This document shows, in pieces, positions 23,178 to 34,110 of a stretch of 64,000 nucleotides of DNA. The position numbers and the translations under genes were made by a program. The stretch is taken from NCBI GenBank assembly GCA_028023455.1, contig JAQFVV010012495.1, forward strand, positions 3,960,516 to 4,024,515. The letters run 5' to 3'. How positions within the stretch are numbered: the first letter of the stretch is position 1; every line of letters begins with the position of its first letter. The DNA is from Epiperipatus broadwayi. Lineage: Eukaryota; Onychophora; Udeonychophora; Euonychophora; Peripatidae. The notes below the pieces were generated by a model. It saw only the letters and a program-made list of their open reading frames with translations. It was not told the DNA's origin and searched no databases.

Positions 23178-23246
23178 AGATGATAATTTGGACCAACTGA
23201 TGATTGCTGGTTTAGCATGAAATACATATATTGGTGATTATTTATC
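23178..23246 (+). ncRNA. Hammerhead ribozyme family 2, right copy of 22-kb dimer
   Basis: CTGATGA at 23197-23203 and GAAA at 23219-23222, with the same stem II (TGCT/AGCA with T-T closure) and the same extended stem I as its inverted partner. Predicted cleavage falls between 23230 and 23231. Both arms share the T-T mismatch, so it predates the dimer or was copied with it. Confidence 0.72.
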
Positions 23247-23337
23247 TTTTCAGCATATATGTGCTTGAGTGTATCAGATATTAGATAGAGTGGAGAGTGA
23301 TGAGTCATCTGAAAGTCTGTGCTCATATACCCTATAT

Positions 23338-23350
23338 TAAAGGATATTTA
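23338..23350. repeat. Target-site duplication, right (TAAAGGATATTTA)
   Basis: Identical to the left duplication at 22465-22477. Confidence 0.85.
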
Positions 23351-23956
23351 TAATTTATCTTTATTATTGTAATCTCCAATTAAAAATAAATAGACAACTT
23401 TTTAAGCATCTTAGTTGTCGCTAAGTGAGAGAGGACTAATTAAAGATTAGAGGTGTGGCTTTAAAATTGTGGTGCTAAAATAAAAGTAATGATAAAATGC
23501 CAATGATAACAATAAAGAGTAATTGTTGAGTCATAATATTCTGTTGCCTAATGCTGTGACCGTTGGTGGAGAAGTAGAGTTAAAGGTTTTTGAAATAAAG
23601 GTTTTGGATATCACACCCAATTATATTATTTTCACTCAAACTTTTTACAACTCCTGACCAATGAAATCATTAGATTTTTTTTTCTTAATTGCTGAAACTG
23701 CTTTTGAGATGGGAATCTAACATAGACTTTGTTTATTATTAGAAAATTTAAAATCTATGGACTAATGTGTATGAATTGTGTAGGAATATTATTTACAAAT
23801 GTTAAACATTATAAAAGCTTATTTTATTCAGCAAGACACAAAATGTAATGAGCATTGAAAATTCATATGACCCTACATGCTTACACAGATTATTTAAATA
23901 TATAATTGCATAATTAGAAAAATAATGAATAATAGTTTTAAGTATTGTAATTGCAA
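23351..23956. other. No gene recognised
   Basis: A+T-rich DNA; nothing supported. Confidence 0.5.
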
Positions 23957-24155
23957 CTTATCCACTGTACTTCAAACATTTTTTAGCAAAAACCTTTCAT
24001 AGCACATATATGCATACACAATCTTATGTTTCGACTGTCCTGCAGTCTTCTTCAGAGTCACTTTTAGATTGTAGGACAGTTGAAACTTAAGATTGTGTAT
24101 GCATATATGCACAATGAAAGGTTTTTCCTAAAGTGTTTAAAGGACAATGGGTAAT
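23957..24155. repeat. Fold-back repeat with GAAGAAG tip motif (24 kb)
   Basis: Arms of about 90 bp: left CTTCAAACATTTTTTAGC.. AACCTTTCAT.. ATGCATACACAATCTTA; right complement TAAGATTGTGTATGCATATA.. ATGAAAGGTTTTTCC. The left arm on the minus strand reads TCTGAAGAAGACTGCAGG then ACAGTCGAAAC. The same phrase occurs in the fold-back at 43.6 kb, so they are one family. Confidence 0.75.
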
Positions 24156-26509
24156 TTAATTACATTTATATAGGATATTACAACAAAATAAAGGAAGTGG
24201 TGAATTTGGTAATATTTCTGGAGTTTTAGGTAATCTTTCACTGACAGTTTCTAAGAATCAATCTAGCCTAGTTCACTACATAAAATACATTTTAAATAAA
24301 ATTAGGGGGGGGGGATCTATTTATTATTAATTTATAAATCTCATTATTTTCACTTTTAAAAAAAGGATGAAAAATTTATAAGAATTAAGAATGAAGATGT
24401 GATCTTCTTAGAGAGGTTAAATAAATAAAAATAATAAATTGATTTCATTATTCCAGGAGTTCATAAAAACTTTGAAGACCAGAAATACCAGAACTAAAAT
24501 CTATACTAGGATCTTATGTTCCAGAATCTGACAATCTTTCACTATACTTAACCTCTCAGGGCAATGAAATGGATAAAAGAATATTAAGAATATAAAATGA
24601 ATAAATGGAATTATAGGGGGGGGGGTGTTTCCATATTTGTAATGTTAAATAATAAAAGAACTAATTGTTTGTTGTAGAAATTTCTAGAGACAAATAATTT
24701 TTATACACCATTGTTTTGGTATTTTATCTTTATCTTTAATATTTTAATAAAACAAAAGGATATTTAACTTAAAAATCATTTGTATAGTAAAGAAATATAT
24801 GATTAAATAAAAGATGAATGTTTTTTTTTAGTAATTATTATTTGTATTAATAATATATTTGTGAATTCTATTAATCTTGAGTCATGTTACAATTTATGTT
24901 ATGATAGTGCATGGATAATCCTAATCTTTAAATTATCTCAGTGTTCTATTTTCATTATTGCGGTTTCTCTGCATGGTTTAGGGTAATGGACAATTGACAT
25001 ATTATGGAGCCTCAGATCAGTCTCAGTTCCATCACTCCTGATTATATTCTTATGAATTCCTGGGCAATAATGCCATTCAATTATAAACTGTCAATAAATT
25101 TATATATTTAAAAATCGATTTTTAGAGCAGTGTTTTTGGTAATTTTTAAAATCATTTAAATCAGATAATTGCCTCATTCAAAATTAAAAAAAACTAACCG
25201 ATTAGCTTTCTTTTCTCACCCACATGCTTCAATAAATAAATACTTTAAACAGAGGAATAAAAGATTTAATTTTTCTTTTTCTCCTCATAATGTTCAGCAT
25301 CCTTCCATCATCATCACTTGACATTATAATTTTTGACACCCAACTGGGGTCATGCTTGGTTAAGTTAGACTAACTTTTAATAGCAGCTTTTGTTCAACTC
25401 TTCTACACCATATCTCATTTTTTATTTTTCAGATTTTTCTTGGTTGTATTTTTTAAAGAAAAGACCACCTACTTTCTATTTCACCTTTCCATTTTTTACA
25501 AATTTTATTTAATCATAAATTTAGTGAATAAAATTGGACTAACAATATAATATCAACTTCATAAATAAAAAAAGACTAACATTCAGAAATAACCAATCAA
25601 AACAAAACTCTTCATTTTAGTTTACAGACTTGAAAAATGTATTTTAAGAAAAATATTTTCTTTAAAAATTAGTATAATTATTACATATTTCTAAATCACA
25701 ATTTTAACTTGATAACTTTCAGAATTGTTAGAAAATGTGATTGTTATTTGTGAAAAAGCATGATAGTTCTGCAAATTTATATTGCTGTTTTAAGATTATT
25801 GTAAGTGATATTAATGTAGGTTTTTTAAATAAAAAAAAATCAGTTTCTGCAGGACTGCTTTTTTTGATCAGTTGCTGCAGAACTGAATTTTTGATCTCTT
25901 AATTTAAAAAAATCTGAAGAGGTCAGTATGTGGTGGACAATCAATTTCATTCTATGGCATTCCTTTATTGTTTACAATAGGAAAAAATATCCAGAAAGTG
26001 TTTACTTCCTTTTGGTCAAGTTTTCACATGAAGTTTTTGGAATAAAAGAAATATAATTTTTTGCTCATTTATAAAATATTTTTGATTATTTTTACACATT
26101 AATTTGGTTGATTATTATTTTAAACAAAAAGAAATACACATGTACACTTTTAATTTATTTATTTATTTTTAGTAACAGAAGTTAATAAACTTGACCAAAA
26201 TATATTAAAAAAAACAGCATCTATTACATCATTATCTGTCAGAATTGACATTGGTGCTAAATTCTTTTCAAATATTATAATTATTATAAAGCATATATCA
26301 GATTTAAAAAAAGAATTTGGTGGATTTATCATAAATCTATCTTTGTCCATTCACATTATAAAAAAAATTAAAAATGAAAACTAATTTGTTCAATTTCTGA
26401 ACTTAGTTGTTCTGATTTACAAGTCTGTTTTTAAACAATTTAAAAAGATTAAATGTGATTTTGTAAAAATATTATTCATTATAAAATTACCATAGAATAC
26501 TAAATCATC
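24156..26509. other. No gene recognised
   Basis: A+T-rich DNA with poly-G runs at about 24305-24313 and 24616-24625. The frame at 26159-26350 is not a recognisable protein. Confidence 0.5.
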
Positions 26510-26762
26510 CATGCACTTTACTACTGTTACACAATGCTTTATTTACCACCCTCTTTTACAGTTTACAGTTTTGCCAGCAATCTTCTTCAGAACTTTTATA
26601 TTGCTGGAGCACTAGAAACTGTAAACTGTATTTGAATTTAACAGTTGAAGTTAGGAGATATAAAAGTTCTGAAGAAGATTCTTGGACCAATCAACACTGT
26701 AAACTGTAAAAGAGGGTGGTAAATAAAGCATTGTGTGACAGTAGTAAAGTGCATGAATGATT
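26510..26762. repeat. Fold-back repeat with GAAGAAG motif (26.6 kb)
   Basis: Arms of about 115 bp, highly similar: GCACTTTACTACTGTTACAC, AATGCTTTATTTACCACCCT and CTTTTACAGTTTACAG on the left, with their complements on the right (CTGTAAACTGTAAAAGAGGG, GGTAAATAAAGCATTGTG). TTCTGAAGAAGATT lies in the arms nearest the centre. The arms are less diverged than most repeats here, suggesting recent activity or gene conversion. Confidence 0.8.
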
Positions 26763-27030
26763 TTTTTAGTATTATATGGTATACATTTGGCAATGCAATA
26801 AAAAGAGTAGTTATTATACTTCTCGAAGATTATAAAAAATTAAATTAAAAAGAAATTTAGTTCAATTTATTACGTTGTAGTATAAAATAAAGATTTTATA
26901 TAGTTGGAAAGATTGAACATTTTCAAAAACTCTCATCAAGTGGAACAAAAGAAAACATCAGATTTCATAAGGGTTAAATAATGAAAACTCTTTTTAACAT
27001 GTTAAAATTTGATTTATATTTATAAAAATA
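26763..27030. other. No gene recognised
   Basis: A+T-rich spacer. Confidence 0.5.
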
Positions 27031-27503
27031 CATGTGAGTCTTGTTTTATGTGGATTTTTTTAATGCGATTCATGTTTCTTCTTAATATCTTTTTACGTGG
27101 TTTACTTTTATGCCATAAAGAAGTTCATATTTCACTATATTTATTAGATATCAAAAAATATAAATTATTAAGAACTTATTTTGACTTCAAATACTTTTTT
27201 CTCAAAAATATAACATTATATTAGCAGCTAATGTGAATATGACCAGATGTTATTTAGAAACTTAACTTCTACGTAAACAATCTACTTATACTTATGAGTA
27301 TAAAAATATTGCAATAAATATTCAAAAATTTTAAACTTTTTAAAACATATTTCCTTAGATATAACAGAAATAAATAAATATTCTTTACAATTTTTAAAAA
27401 TAATCAGAAATAACAAATATTTTATTGATTTTTTAAACTGAAAATAATATTTCTAGAAATGATAATGCATAATCTTTTTGTTTGAATTGTGATCTCATTT
27501 TTT
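27031..27503 (+). mobile_element. pogo/Tigger-like DNA transposon, left-end fragment, copy 3
   Basis: Begins CATGTGAGTCTTGTTTTATG, a diverged form of the terminal repeat of copy 2. It continues through TTTTAATGCGATTCATG, TTCACTATATTTATTAGATA and ATATTAGCAGCTAA as copy 2 does, and ends near ATCTCATTTTTTTAAT. The right end is missing. Confidence 0.65.
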
Positions 27504-28104
27504 TAATATCATAGTTTATTTTCAAGTAAATATTGAAAAATTTAAGCAAGCCTGAACTTAATGTATAACTGACATAAAGCGAATACAGTAATTAAAAATA
27601 TAAACAATATCTGGATTAAATCAGTTTTAAAATAAAATGGATACAAAAGTCAGATTAATAAAACATGTAAAAGTATAATTCACAATATGCTATACAAAAG
27701 AATATATGAGTGAAGAAAGATTTAATATGTATGCAAGCAAAACACCTGGTGAAAAAAAAAAGATTAGAAAAGCTGCCTAATTAAAATGCACAATTTGTTT
27801 TAATCAGATTAAATTGGATTCAACTTTAAATGAAGTAAAAGTATTTGTTATTAAAGGTAAAATTAAAGATTTAACAGCTTCAATTGTTATTTACTATGCA
27901 TTGCAATATGTCCTGAACATAATTAATACATTTTTCATTCAATATCAGTCTTTTTAATGATAATAATTTTTGAATAAGATCAAATCATCCATTCTACACC
28001 ATTTTTGTAAAATAGTACAAAATTCCATGATAGGTTTTTTAATTCTTTTTTTTAAAATATCACAGAAACATTATTTCCTATGCTTAAACAAGCTGTTAAA
28101 ACAG
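27504..28104. other. No gene recognised
   Basis: A+T-rich DNA; nothing supported. Confidence 0.5.
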
Positions 28105-29183
28105 TAATGTGATGTAATGCATTGTAACTTCTCCTTATATGGAGTCAGGAATCTCTCAGCAACTATGTCCAGAGAAACCTGTTAGGCACTTTATCTTCCC
28201 TTTCCATTCCCCTCCCTAAGTTTTCTCATATCCTGTTCCATTCCATTTCCACAACATAATCTTTGTCAACTCTATGGCCTTCACATCTAAATCCCCTTTA
28301 TATTTTCCCAAACCCAGCATAAAAACCAATAACCCACTTTCTGTGTAATCACTTTGTTTATATTTATTCTCCCATAACTTCATTATTTGTACCCTTCCTG
28401 TTTTCAAGCATTTACATTGAATTAACAGATGCCTAATATTTTCTATGCCCTCCTTACATAACTTTCAGACTAAATCACCCATATTTTTCCATTTATGTGT
28501 ACATTTTCTTGTTGCTAAAGATCCCATTCGAGCCTTAAACAGTAAACTACTTTCCTTGCTATTATCATAAATTAACTCACACCCAATGTTCCATTTACTT
28601 CTATATATATTTAAACTATTTTTACTCTCCATACTAGTTTTCCATCTCTCCAATTCCCTATTCTTTATTAATGCATCTATTCTCCTATCCCATTCCTTAC
28701 CACTATAACACTCAACAATCCTAACACAATCATCCCACTCTTTGTACAAGTATACCGACATAAATTCTTTATCCAAATCTTCTGCATACCATATTACCTT
28801 TCCCACCCATCTTGTTGCCTGTCCTTTACTCACAACCCAATTAAATACTATTTTGGCTATTCTTTTATTATCTATAAACTGCAATCTACCAAACATTTTC
28901 ATTTTGCTTTTTGCATCTCTCATATAAAAACTTGACCATCCCATTTCTCCTTGAATTGCATCCTTTGCTGTCCACACATGTGCATCTACTGCATATCTTC
29001 CTACTTCCCTTTGTACATTTTCTAAGTAATCTAATACCACTTTACTAACACATAATGCATCATTGCTATATGTTAATCCTGCTACTGCCACTCCATTCCA
29101 TACAATTCTAGCTCTATCATACTTATTATATGAAAACACTGTTAATTTGTTTATCAATCCCTTAGCAAACTCTTCATACAATA
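28105..29183 (-). pseudogene. LINE-A non-LTR retrotransposon, 3' third, copy 2
   Basis: The best-preserved C-terminal part of LINE-A. A frame of 238 codons (29181 down to 28465) runs from the end of the reverse transcriptase: INKLTVFSYNKYDRARIVW, then DYLENVQREVGRYAVDAHVW, then AIQGEMGWSSFYMRDAKSK, then FGRLQFIDNKRIAKIVFNW. This block of 'LE-x-V/L-Q-R-E-V-G-R-x-A' plus 'GDMGWSSF' is typical of the post-RT region of a LINE lineage common in ticks and other invertebrates (recognised by eye). After one break the frame resumes with the linker and VQIMKLWENKYKQSDYTESG (28407-28216). A CCHC-like knuckle precedes it, damaged here but intact as LVCKLCKEGMENIRYLIIEC in copy 5. The 3' tail is a CATCA repeat. 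No RT catalytic motif is included. It is truncated where the family 1 inverted pair begins. Confidence 0.82.
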
Positions 29184-29260
29184 GTAACCTAGTTCAAGTC
29201 AGAGTGATCAATAAATTCAAGAAGGTATGTGCATAAAAATTGCTATCTAGTGCAAATTCA

Positions 29261-29317
29261 TTCAATATTCACAGACTTTTTTCTAGCTTGTGGCTTTTAT
29301 CAGTGAGAAGCATTGGA
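29261..29317 (-). ncRNA. Hammerhead ribozyme family 1, copy D (decayed)
   Basis: Minus strand: CTGATAA (G8 to A), stem II AGC-CACAA-GCT, GAAAA, AAGTC cleavage region, and stem I 5' TTCTCA with 3' TGTGAA partly paired. The distal pairs CCAA/TTG are kept. The core is broken by the G8 change. Confidence 0.6.
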
Positions 29318-29505
29318 TTTGAGAGCACTGCATCTGAATCTTAGGATTTAATGCATCCTTCCAGCAGCCGTCTTTTACCTATTTACTTAATTATAAAGCT
29401 GTAAGCCCACGATGAAAACACAATAATGTTTTCAATCCAAATAGGTAAAAGATTACTGCTTGAGAATTGTATTAGATCCTAAGATCTAGATGCAGTGCAC
29501 TCAGG

Positions 29506-29562
29506 TCCAATATCCTTCACTGATGAAAATCACAAGTTAAAAACTAGTCAGAGAATATTGGG
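29506..29562 (+). ncRNA. Hammerhead ribozyme family 1, copy E (decayed)
   Basis: CTGATGA at 29520-29526 is intact. Stem II is AAT-CACAA-GTT, again compensated relative to GGC/GCC. The G of GAAA is changed to A, and the cleavage triplet GTC is kept. Distal stem I TCCAA/TTGGG is mostly paired. Predicted inactive because of the G12 change. Confidence 0.62.
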
Positions 29563-29660
29563 TTGCTAGGCACTAGTTAGGGATTTTCTGCATGAAACTT
29601 CTTGAATCTATTGGTTAATATAGCTTGCATTGAATGACATTACTATATGGAGAGTTTATT

Positions 29661-29889
29661 ATTGTTGTAATTCTTTTTTTTTTTAGTATTTTATATGCTC
29701 AATGGATATACAATTTGAAAAAAAAAAGATGTTTTAGAATCTTTCATCTAGTGATCAGGAACTGTATCTATTAAAATATTAAAAAAAAATTGCACTTAAA
29801 TTTACCCAAGCCAAATCAGAAACTAATTGTTTTATTTCCCTAATTCATTGTTGACAAAAACTATCTTAACCATTCATGCCATTAAACTA
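29661..29889. other. No gene recognised
   Basis: A+T-rich spacer with poly-T and poly-A runs. Confidence 0.5.
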
Positions 29890-30165
29890 TATCCTTCCTT
29901 CATTTAATTTTTTTTTCACATTCTGTATTTTATTTTTAATATTGTTTATTAAATTAAATACCGAATTAAGTGCAATCGTTTTTGTTTGCAATAATTTGTT
30001 AATATTATTTATTTTAAGTATAGAGTTAAAATTGACATGAAAGGCATTGCCTATAATGAATCTAATAAGTTTGAACATCAGATATGAGTGTTTATCATTA
30101 TTTATGTCAATAAATTCTTCTACAGCATTACATTTATTCAAATTGGTATCATCATAATCATCAAC
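29890..30165. repeat. Dispersed repeat R33, copy 1 (next to RTE 3' end)
   Basis: Shares GTTTTTGTTTGCAATAATTTG, TGTTAATATTA, CAGATATGAGTGT, AATAAATTCTTCTACAGC and ATTACATTTATTCAAATTGG with the copies at 33.6-33.9 kb. Because it abuts the RTE coding relic it may be part of its 3' untranslated region. The last part of the 122-codon minus-strand frame here is repeat sequence. Confidence 0.6.
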
Positions 30166-32960
30166 CATTATCAGTCCACTACATGATGAAGGTCTCTCTA
30201 AGTTCAATCCATCTTCTCCAATCTTTTGCTTCTCTTCTCCACATCGCCTCTGCACACTTTCTTATAACGTGGTCTCTTTTTGGGTCTTTTACAATCTCTT
30301 GGAATCCAATTTAAGATTTCAGTTGTCCATCTATTATCATCTCTTCTAGCAATATGTCCATCCCAACTCCACTTCCACCTTTTAATTTTTTCAATGAGGT
30401 CAGTAACACCTGTTTGTTTTCTTACCCATATATTGCATTTTCAATCGCTTCTTGTTACTCCTAACATGCATCTCTCTATATTTCTTTGAGTGGTCTGAAG
30501 TCTCTGTATTGCTCTTCTATTAAGATTTAGTGTCCAAGTCTCAGATCCATAAGTAAGAACTGGTAAAACACATTTATTAAAAACCGTCCTTTTCAAACAC
30601 ATAGGCATATTTCCTTTTAATATTAAGTTATTTCCACCAAACACACTCCAACCAAGTTCTATGAATAATTTCATCCATTATGTTTCCATCTGTATTAGTA
30701 ATCTGACAACTAACTAATCATAATCAATCTTTATTTTCATATTTTGAAAAAATCCATTGGACATTACTTTACTCTTTTTAACATTTATCTTTAGTCCTAC
30801 TTTCCTACTTTCATCTGATAACTCCTGCTACATTTCCTGCAGTGTTAAAGCATTATTTTCAAAAAACAACTAAACCATCTGCAAAATCTAGATGACTTAA
30901 ATAATCTCCATTTATTTTCACTCCTTTAGCCTCCCATTTTAACCCACAAAATACTTTTTGCAGCACTGCAGTAAAAAGTTTTGGAGATATGGAGTCACCC
31001 TATCTTATACCTTTCCCAATGTTGACTTTCCTAGTATCATTATGTAATTTAATTGTTACTGTTGCATTTTTATAAATATTCTTTAAAATATGACAATATC
31101 CTGGATCTATACCTTGTTGATCCAATGCTTTAATCACTGAAGAAATGTTTATAGAATCAAATACCTTTTCATATTCTACAAATCCAAAGCATAATGGCAA
31201 TTCATATTCATTTGTCCTTTTTATAACTTTTCTCAATACCTGGGTATGATCTATTGTACAAAACCACTTTTAAATCCAGCTTGCTCTCTTGGTTGATGGA
31301 AATCCAATGTTCTCTGTAGATGAGTTATAATTATCTTGGCAAAAAATTTGTATAAAACTGATAAAAGGCTGATAGGTCTATAATTTCTAACATATTCTTT
31401 ATCACTTTTTAAAAATATTAGTAATAATACTGCATTCTTCCAATCATCTGGTACATCTTTATCATTTAGAAATTTGATATATAACTTTGTTAAAAAAAAT
31501 TCTATTTCTTCATCTACTTCTTTTAATATATCAATTAAAATTTCATTATTACCAAGTCTTTCCTGTCTTCATAAATTTAATTGTATGTCTCACTTTTTCA
31601 TTTAGAATTCTGGACAATTCACAAGATATAATAGATATAGGAGGTATTTGTTCTTTATTACTATATAATTCTTGATAGAAGTCTTCTACCCATTTTATGA
31701 TGTCATCTCTTTTTTTAGTAATAATTCCATCTTTTTTTCTTATTGCAGATATAAATTTCCTACCAATACCAAAATGTTGTTTTACACTCTTGAGACTTTT
31801 ATTCTCTTCTACAGCTTTCCTTGCTAGTTACAGTTACACTTTTTTATAGCATTTTCAATTCTTTTGTGCACCATTTTACAAAATTCAAGGTATTAATGTT
31901 ATCATTTTTGTATATCTTCATATTGATTTTTTTCTTCATAAAATCTGTAATCTCAGTACAAATTTTATTGGTCAATTACTTCTTTTTTCTACCAGCTATC
32001 TTTGTTGCAGTTTTTAAAAGTCTATCAGCTATTTTCTTATTAATTTCATTCAAATCTGAATCATGTTCAAAATCTACTAATACTTGAAACCGATTTGTAA
32101 GTTCTAATTTAAATTCATTAGAATGGTTCTAAAGATTAGGAATATCAACTATAAATATTGTTTCTCTTAATAATTTTTGTCTCTCTAGGTTTGCATTAAC
32201 ACGTATCTTACATCTTACTAAGCGATGATCATCTTCCTGTGTTAAATTTATAAGAACATTACAATCTTGAAATATGTATTGTCTGTTAGTCAAAATATAA
32301 TCCAATTCTGCTGTACCTTCATTTGTATGCTTCTGTGTCCATTTCCTTTTAACATTTTTCTCAAATAAAGAATTCATAACATAAAGTTTTTATTTTTCTG
32401 AAAACTCCACAAGTCTATGTCCTCTCTCATTTCTATTATGATAACCAAAATTACCTACAGTACTTTCATCTTTCATTTATTTACCAATTCTAACATTAAA
32501 GTCTCTCATAACAATTTTAAAATGTTGTTTACTCTAATCAATAGCCTTTTGTACATCTGCATAAAAATCTTTCTACTACTTCATCACTATGAGAACTTGT
32601 TCGGGCATAAACCTGAATTATCTGCATTTGGTATTTGCTATTAAGTTGTATAACTAATCTTGCCACTCTGTCCAATACACCATCAATCTCCACAATGTTG
32701 TTCTTCCACCTTGTATTTCCAATATGTGTGCCTTTATAGTAGAGTTCATGTCCACTTTTTAAATCAATTGTCTCTTCACCTTTTCTTTTAACTTTACAAA
32801 GTCCAATAATGTCCCATTTAATATAAGACAGTTTTTCTAACTCTTGAAATCTTCCTTCACTTGAAAGTGATCTGCAGTTGTAAGTACCTAAATAAAAAGT
32901 CATCATCAAATGGCACCCTCCATCTTTAGTCACCAACTCCTGCCTTGGTTGGTGACTTTA
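30166..32960 (-). pseudogene. RTE-clade LINE, near full-length but inactivated
   Basis: Domains in order on the minus strand start with an APE-type endonuclease N-terminus (32936-32538: FYLGTYNCRSLSSEGRFQEL, WDIIGLCKVKRKGEETIDL). Its C-terminus follows (32377-32129: LDYILTNRQYIF and the DDHRLVRCKI motif). The reverse transcriptase is at about 31490-30780, with REQAGFKSGF, YEKVFDSI in place of the usual DFxKAFDS, and LDFADG where FADD is required. The C-terminal region (30674-30441) has KRTVFNKCVLPVLTYGSETW and RNIERCMLGV, then WSWDGHIARRDDNRWTTEIL and PKRDHVIRKCAEAMWRREA near 30400-30190. This order and the LTYGSETWTL / MLGV / W-GHI-RR-DNRW motifs are characteristic of RTE elements. The second catalytic aspartate is glycine, and several stops and frameshifts break the frame, so it is dead. 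Confidence 0.88.
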
Positions 32961-33329
32961 CAGCATCCTGGGAATAAGGGCCATGATTTATTTTTGTCTG
33001 TCATGAGTGTATATATCTACTGGAAAATATTTATCATTTACACATACATTCATTCTGCCTTATCAGGCAACTGAGAAGAAAGACCATGGTGTTTCTTGAT
33101 CTTAAACTCAGAGGTAAAAAGTCAATAAACTCACCATACTGGCTAAGGCATATTGGTGCACAACCCTCCATGTTCATATACTACATGAATAATCACATAG
33201 TAATAATAGGCGCAATGACAAGAACATTTGGAGTGAACATTAGGAATTTGCCCTGCTTGGTTCTTTTAAGGCCTCCGAGAGTAATCAAAGGGTTTCCTTT
33301 CAGTTAATAGCAAACTCCTTTCTGCAGCC
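32961..33329. other. No gene recognised; possible 5' flank of the RTE element
   Basis: A less A+T-rich stretch upstream of the RTE endonuclease. It may hold the element's 5' untranslated region. A 73-codon plus-strand frame matches no family. Confidence 0.45.
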
Positions 33330-34110
33330 CAAATTGGTATAAATAGCTTTAAATGAGTGAGTTTTACTTTCCCAATGATTTGAATATTATGTTTACAGAT
33401 CTTTTTATAATTTACCATGTTTTTAAGAAGCAGAAAATCAAAAATATAAGTACTACCTTATTCTTTTTTTTTGCTGGAAGCACTTTCCACAAATTTGCAA
33501 GTTAGAGGAATGTTGTAACAAGGCATATAAATTTCTATGATTTAAACTAATTATTCTGGAAAGCACACCTTTATATTTATTTCTTATACTACTTCCCTTT
33601 TAGCTTATTTACAATTCATATTCTGAATTTATTTCCTTTAATACCTAATTGAGTGCAGTAGTTTTTGTTTGCAGTAATTTGTTAATATTAGTTATTTCAA
33701 GCATAGAGTTAACTTGATATGAAAGTCATTGTTTACATTGAATTGTTTATAATGTGAAGCCTCAGATATGAGTGTCTATCATTATTTACATTAATAAATT
33801 CTTCTACAGCATTACATTTGTTTAAATTGGTATGAACAGCTTTCAATGAGTTAATTTTGCTTTTCCAATGATTATCATACAATAATTTGAGTATTATGGA
33901 CACATACCTTGCTATATACAATTGCTGCCTTATTAATTTTTTCCTTCACATTAGTGGTAAGAAGGCATTTCATTTCTACGATTTAAACTAATTACTCTGA
34001 AATACACACCTTTATATTTACTCCTTGTATTACTTCCGTTGAAGCTTATTTACAATTCATTTTTTAAATTTACTCCTTTGAACTTTTTGTGCTAGCTATT
34101 GCTAATTAGC
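33330..34110. repeat. Dispersed repeat R33, two tandem diverged copies
   Basis: An approximately 490-bp unit starting AAATTGGTATAAATAGCTTT is followed by a second starting AAATTGGTATGAACAGCTTT at 33825. Both contain CCAATGATT, ATGATTTAAACTAATTA and CACACCTTTATATTTA. The middle part matches the sequence beside the RTE 3' end at 29.9-30.16 kb. Non-coding. Confidence 0.65.

Larger units (their letters stand above)
22478..23337. mobile_element. Hammerhead-repeat family 2: 860-bp inverted dimer with target-site duplications
   Basis: The right copy (22880-23337, +) is a complete monomer of about 458 bp: head (CACAGGTATATAACAAGCC), body, ribozyme and tail (GAAAGTCTGTGCTCATATAC). The left copy (22862 back to 22520, -) is the same unit lacking the first 110 bp. 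It then runs past its own tail into a fresh head sequence (22478-22515), as if copied from a head-to-tail multimer. Thirteen-base target-site duplications flank the whole. Near-identical protein-like frames of 76 and 149 codons on opposite strands are simply the two arms of the repeat. No protein function is proposed. Confidence 0.85.
29190..29660. mobile_element. Hammerhead-repeat family 1, copies D (-) and E (+), inverted pair
   Basis: Two units of about 180-200 bp face away from each other around a roughly 110-bp centre (CTATTTACTTAATTATAAAG.. ). Each has leader, ribozyme and tail. Leaders are nearest the centre and tails outermost, the same outward-facing architecture as the family 2 dimers. 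No clear target-site duplication is seen. Confidence 0.75.

Noticed and set aside
22877-23326. 149-codon open frame on the minus strand with a near-identical 76-codon frame at 22635-22865 on the plus strand
   Set aside because: The two frames are the two arms of one inverted repeat and cover the hammerhead fold itself. Related copies at 57 and 59 kb do not keep the frame open, so it is not a protein gene.
23957-24155. Calling the GAAGAAG..GTCGAAAC fold-backs (24, 43.7, 52.5 kb) true hammerhead ribozymes
   Set aside because: Boxes and a stem II can be drawn, but the bases before the CTGAAGA box do not pair with those after any plausible cleavage site. Without stem I the fold is incomplete, so I report them only as hammerhead-like.
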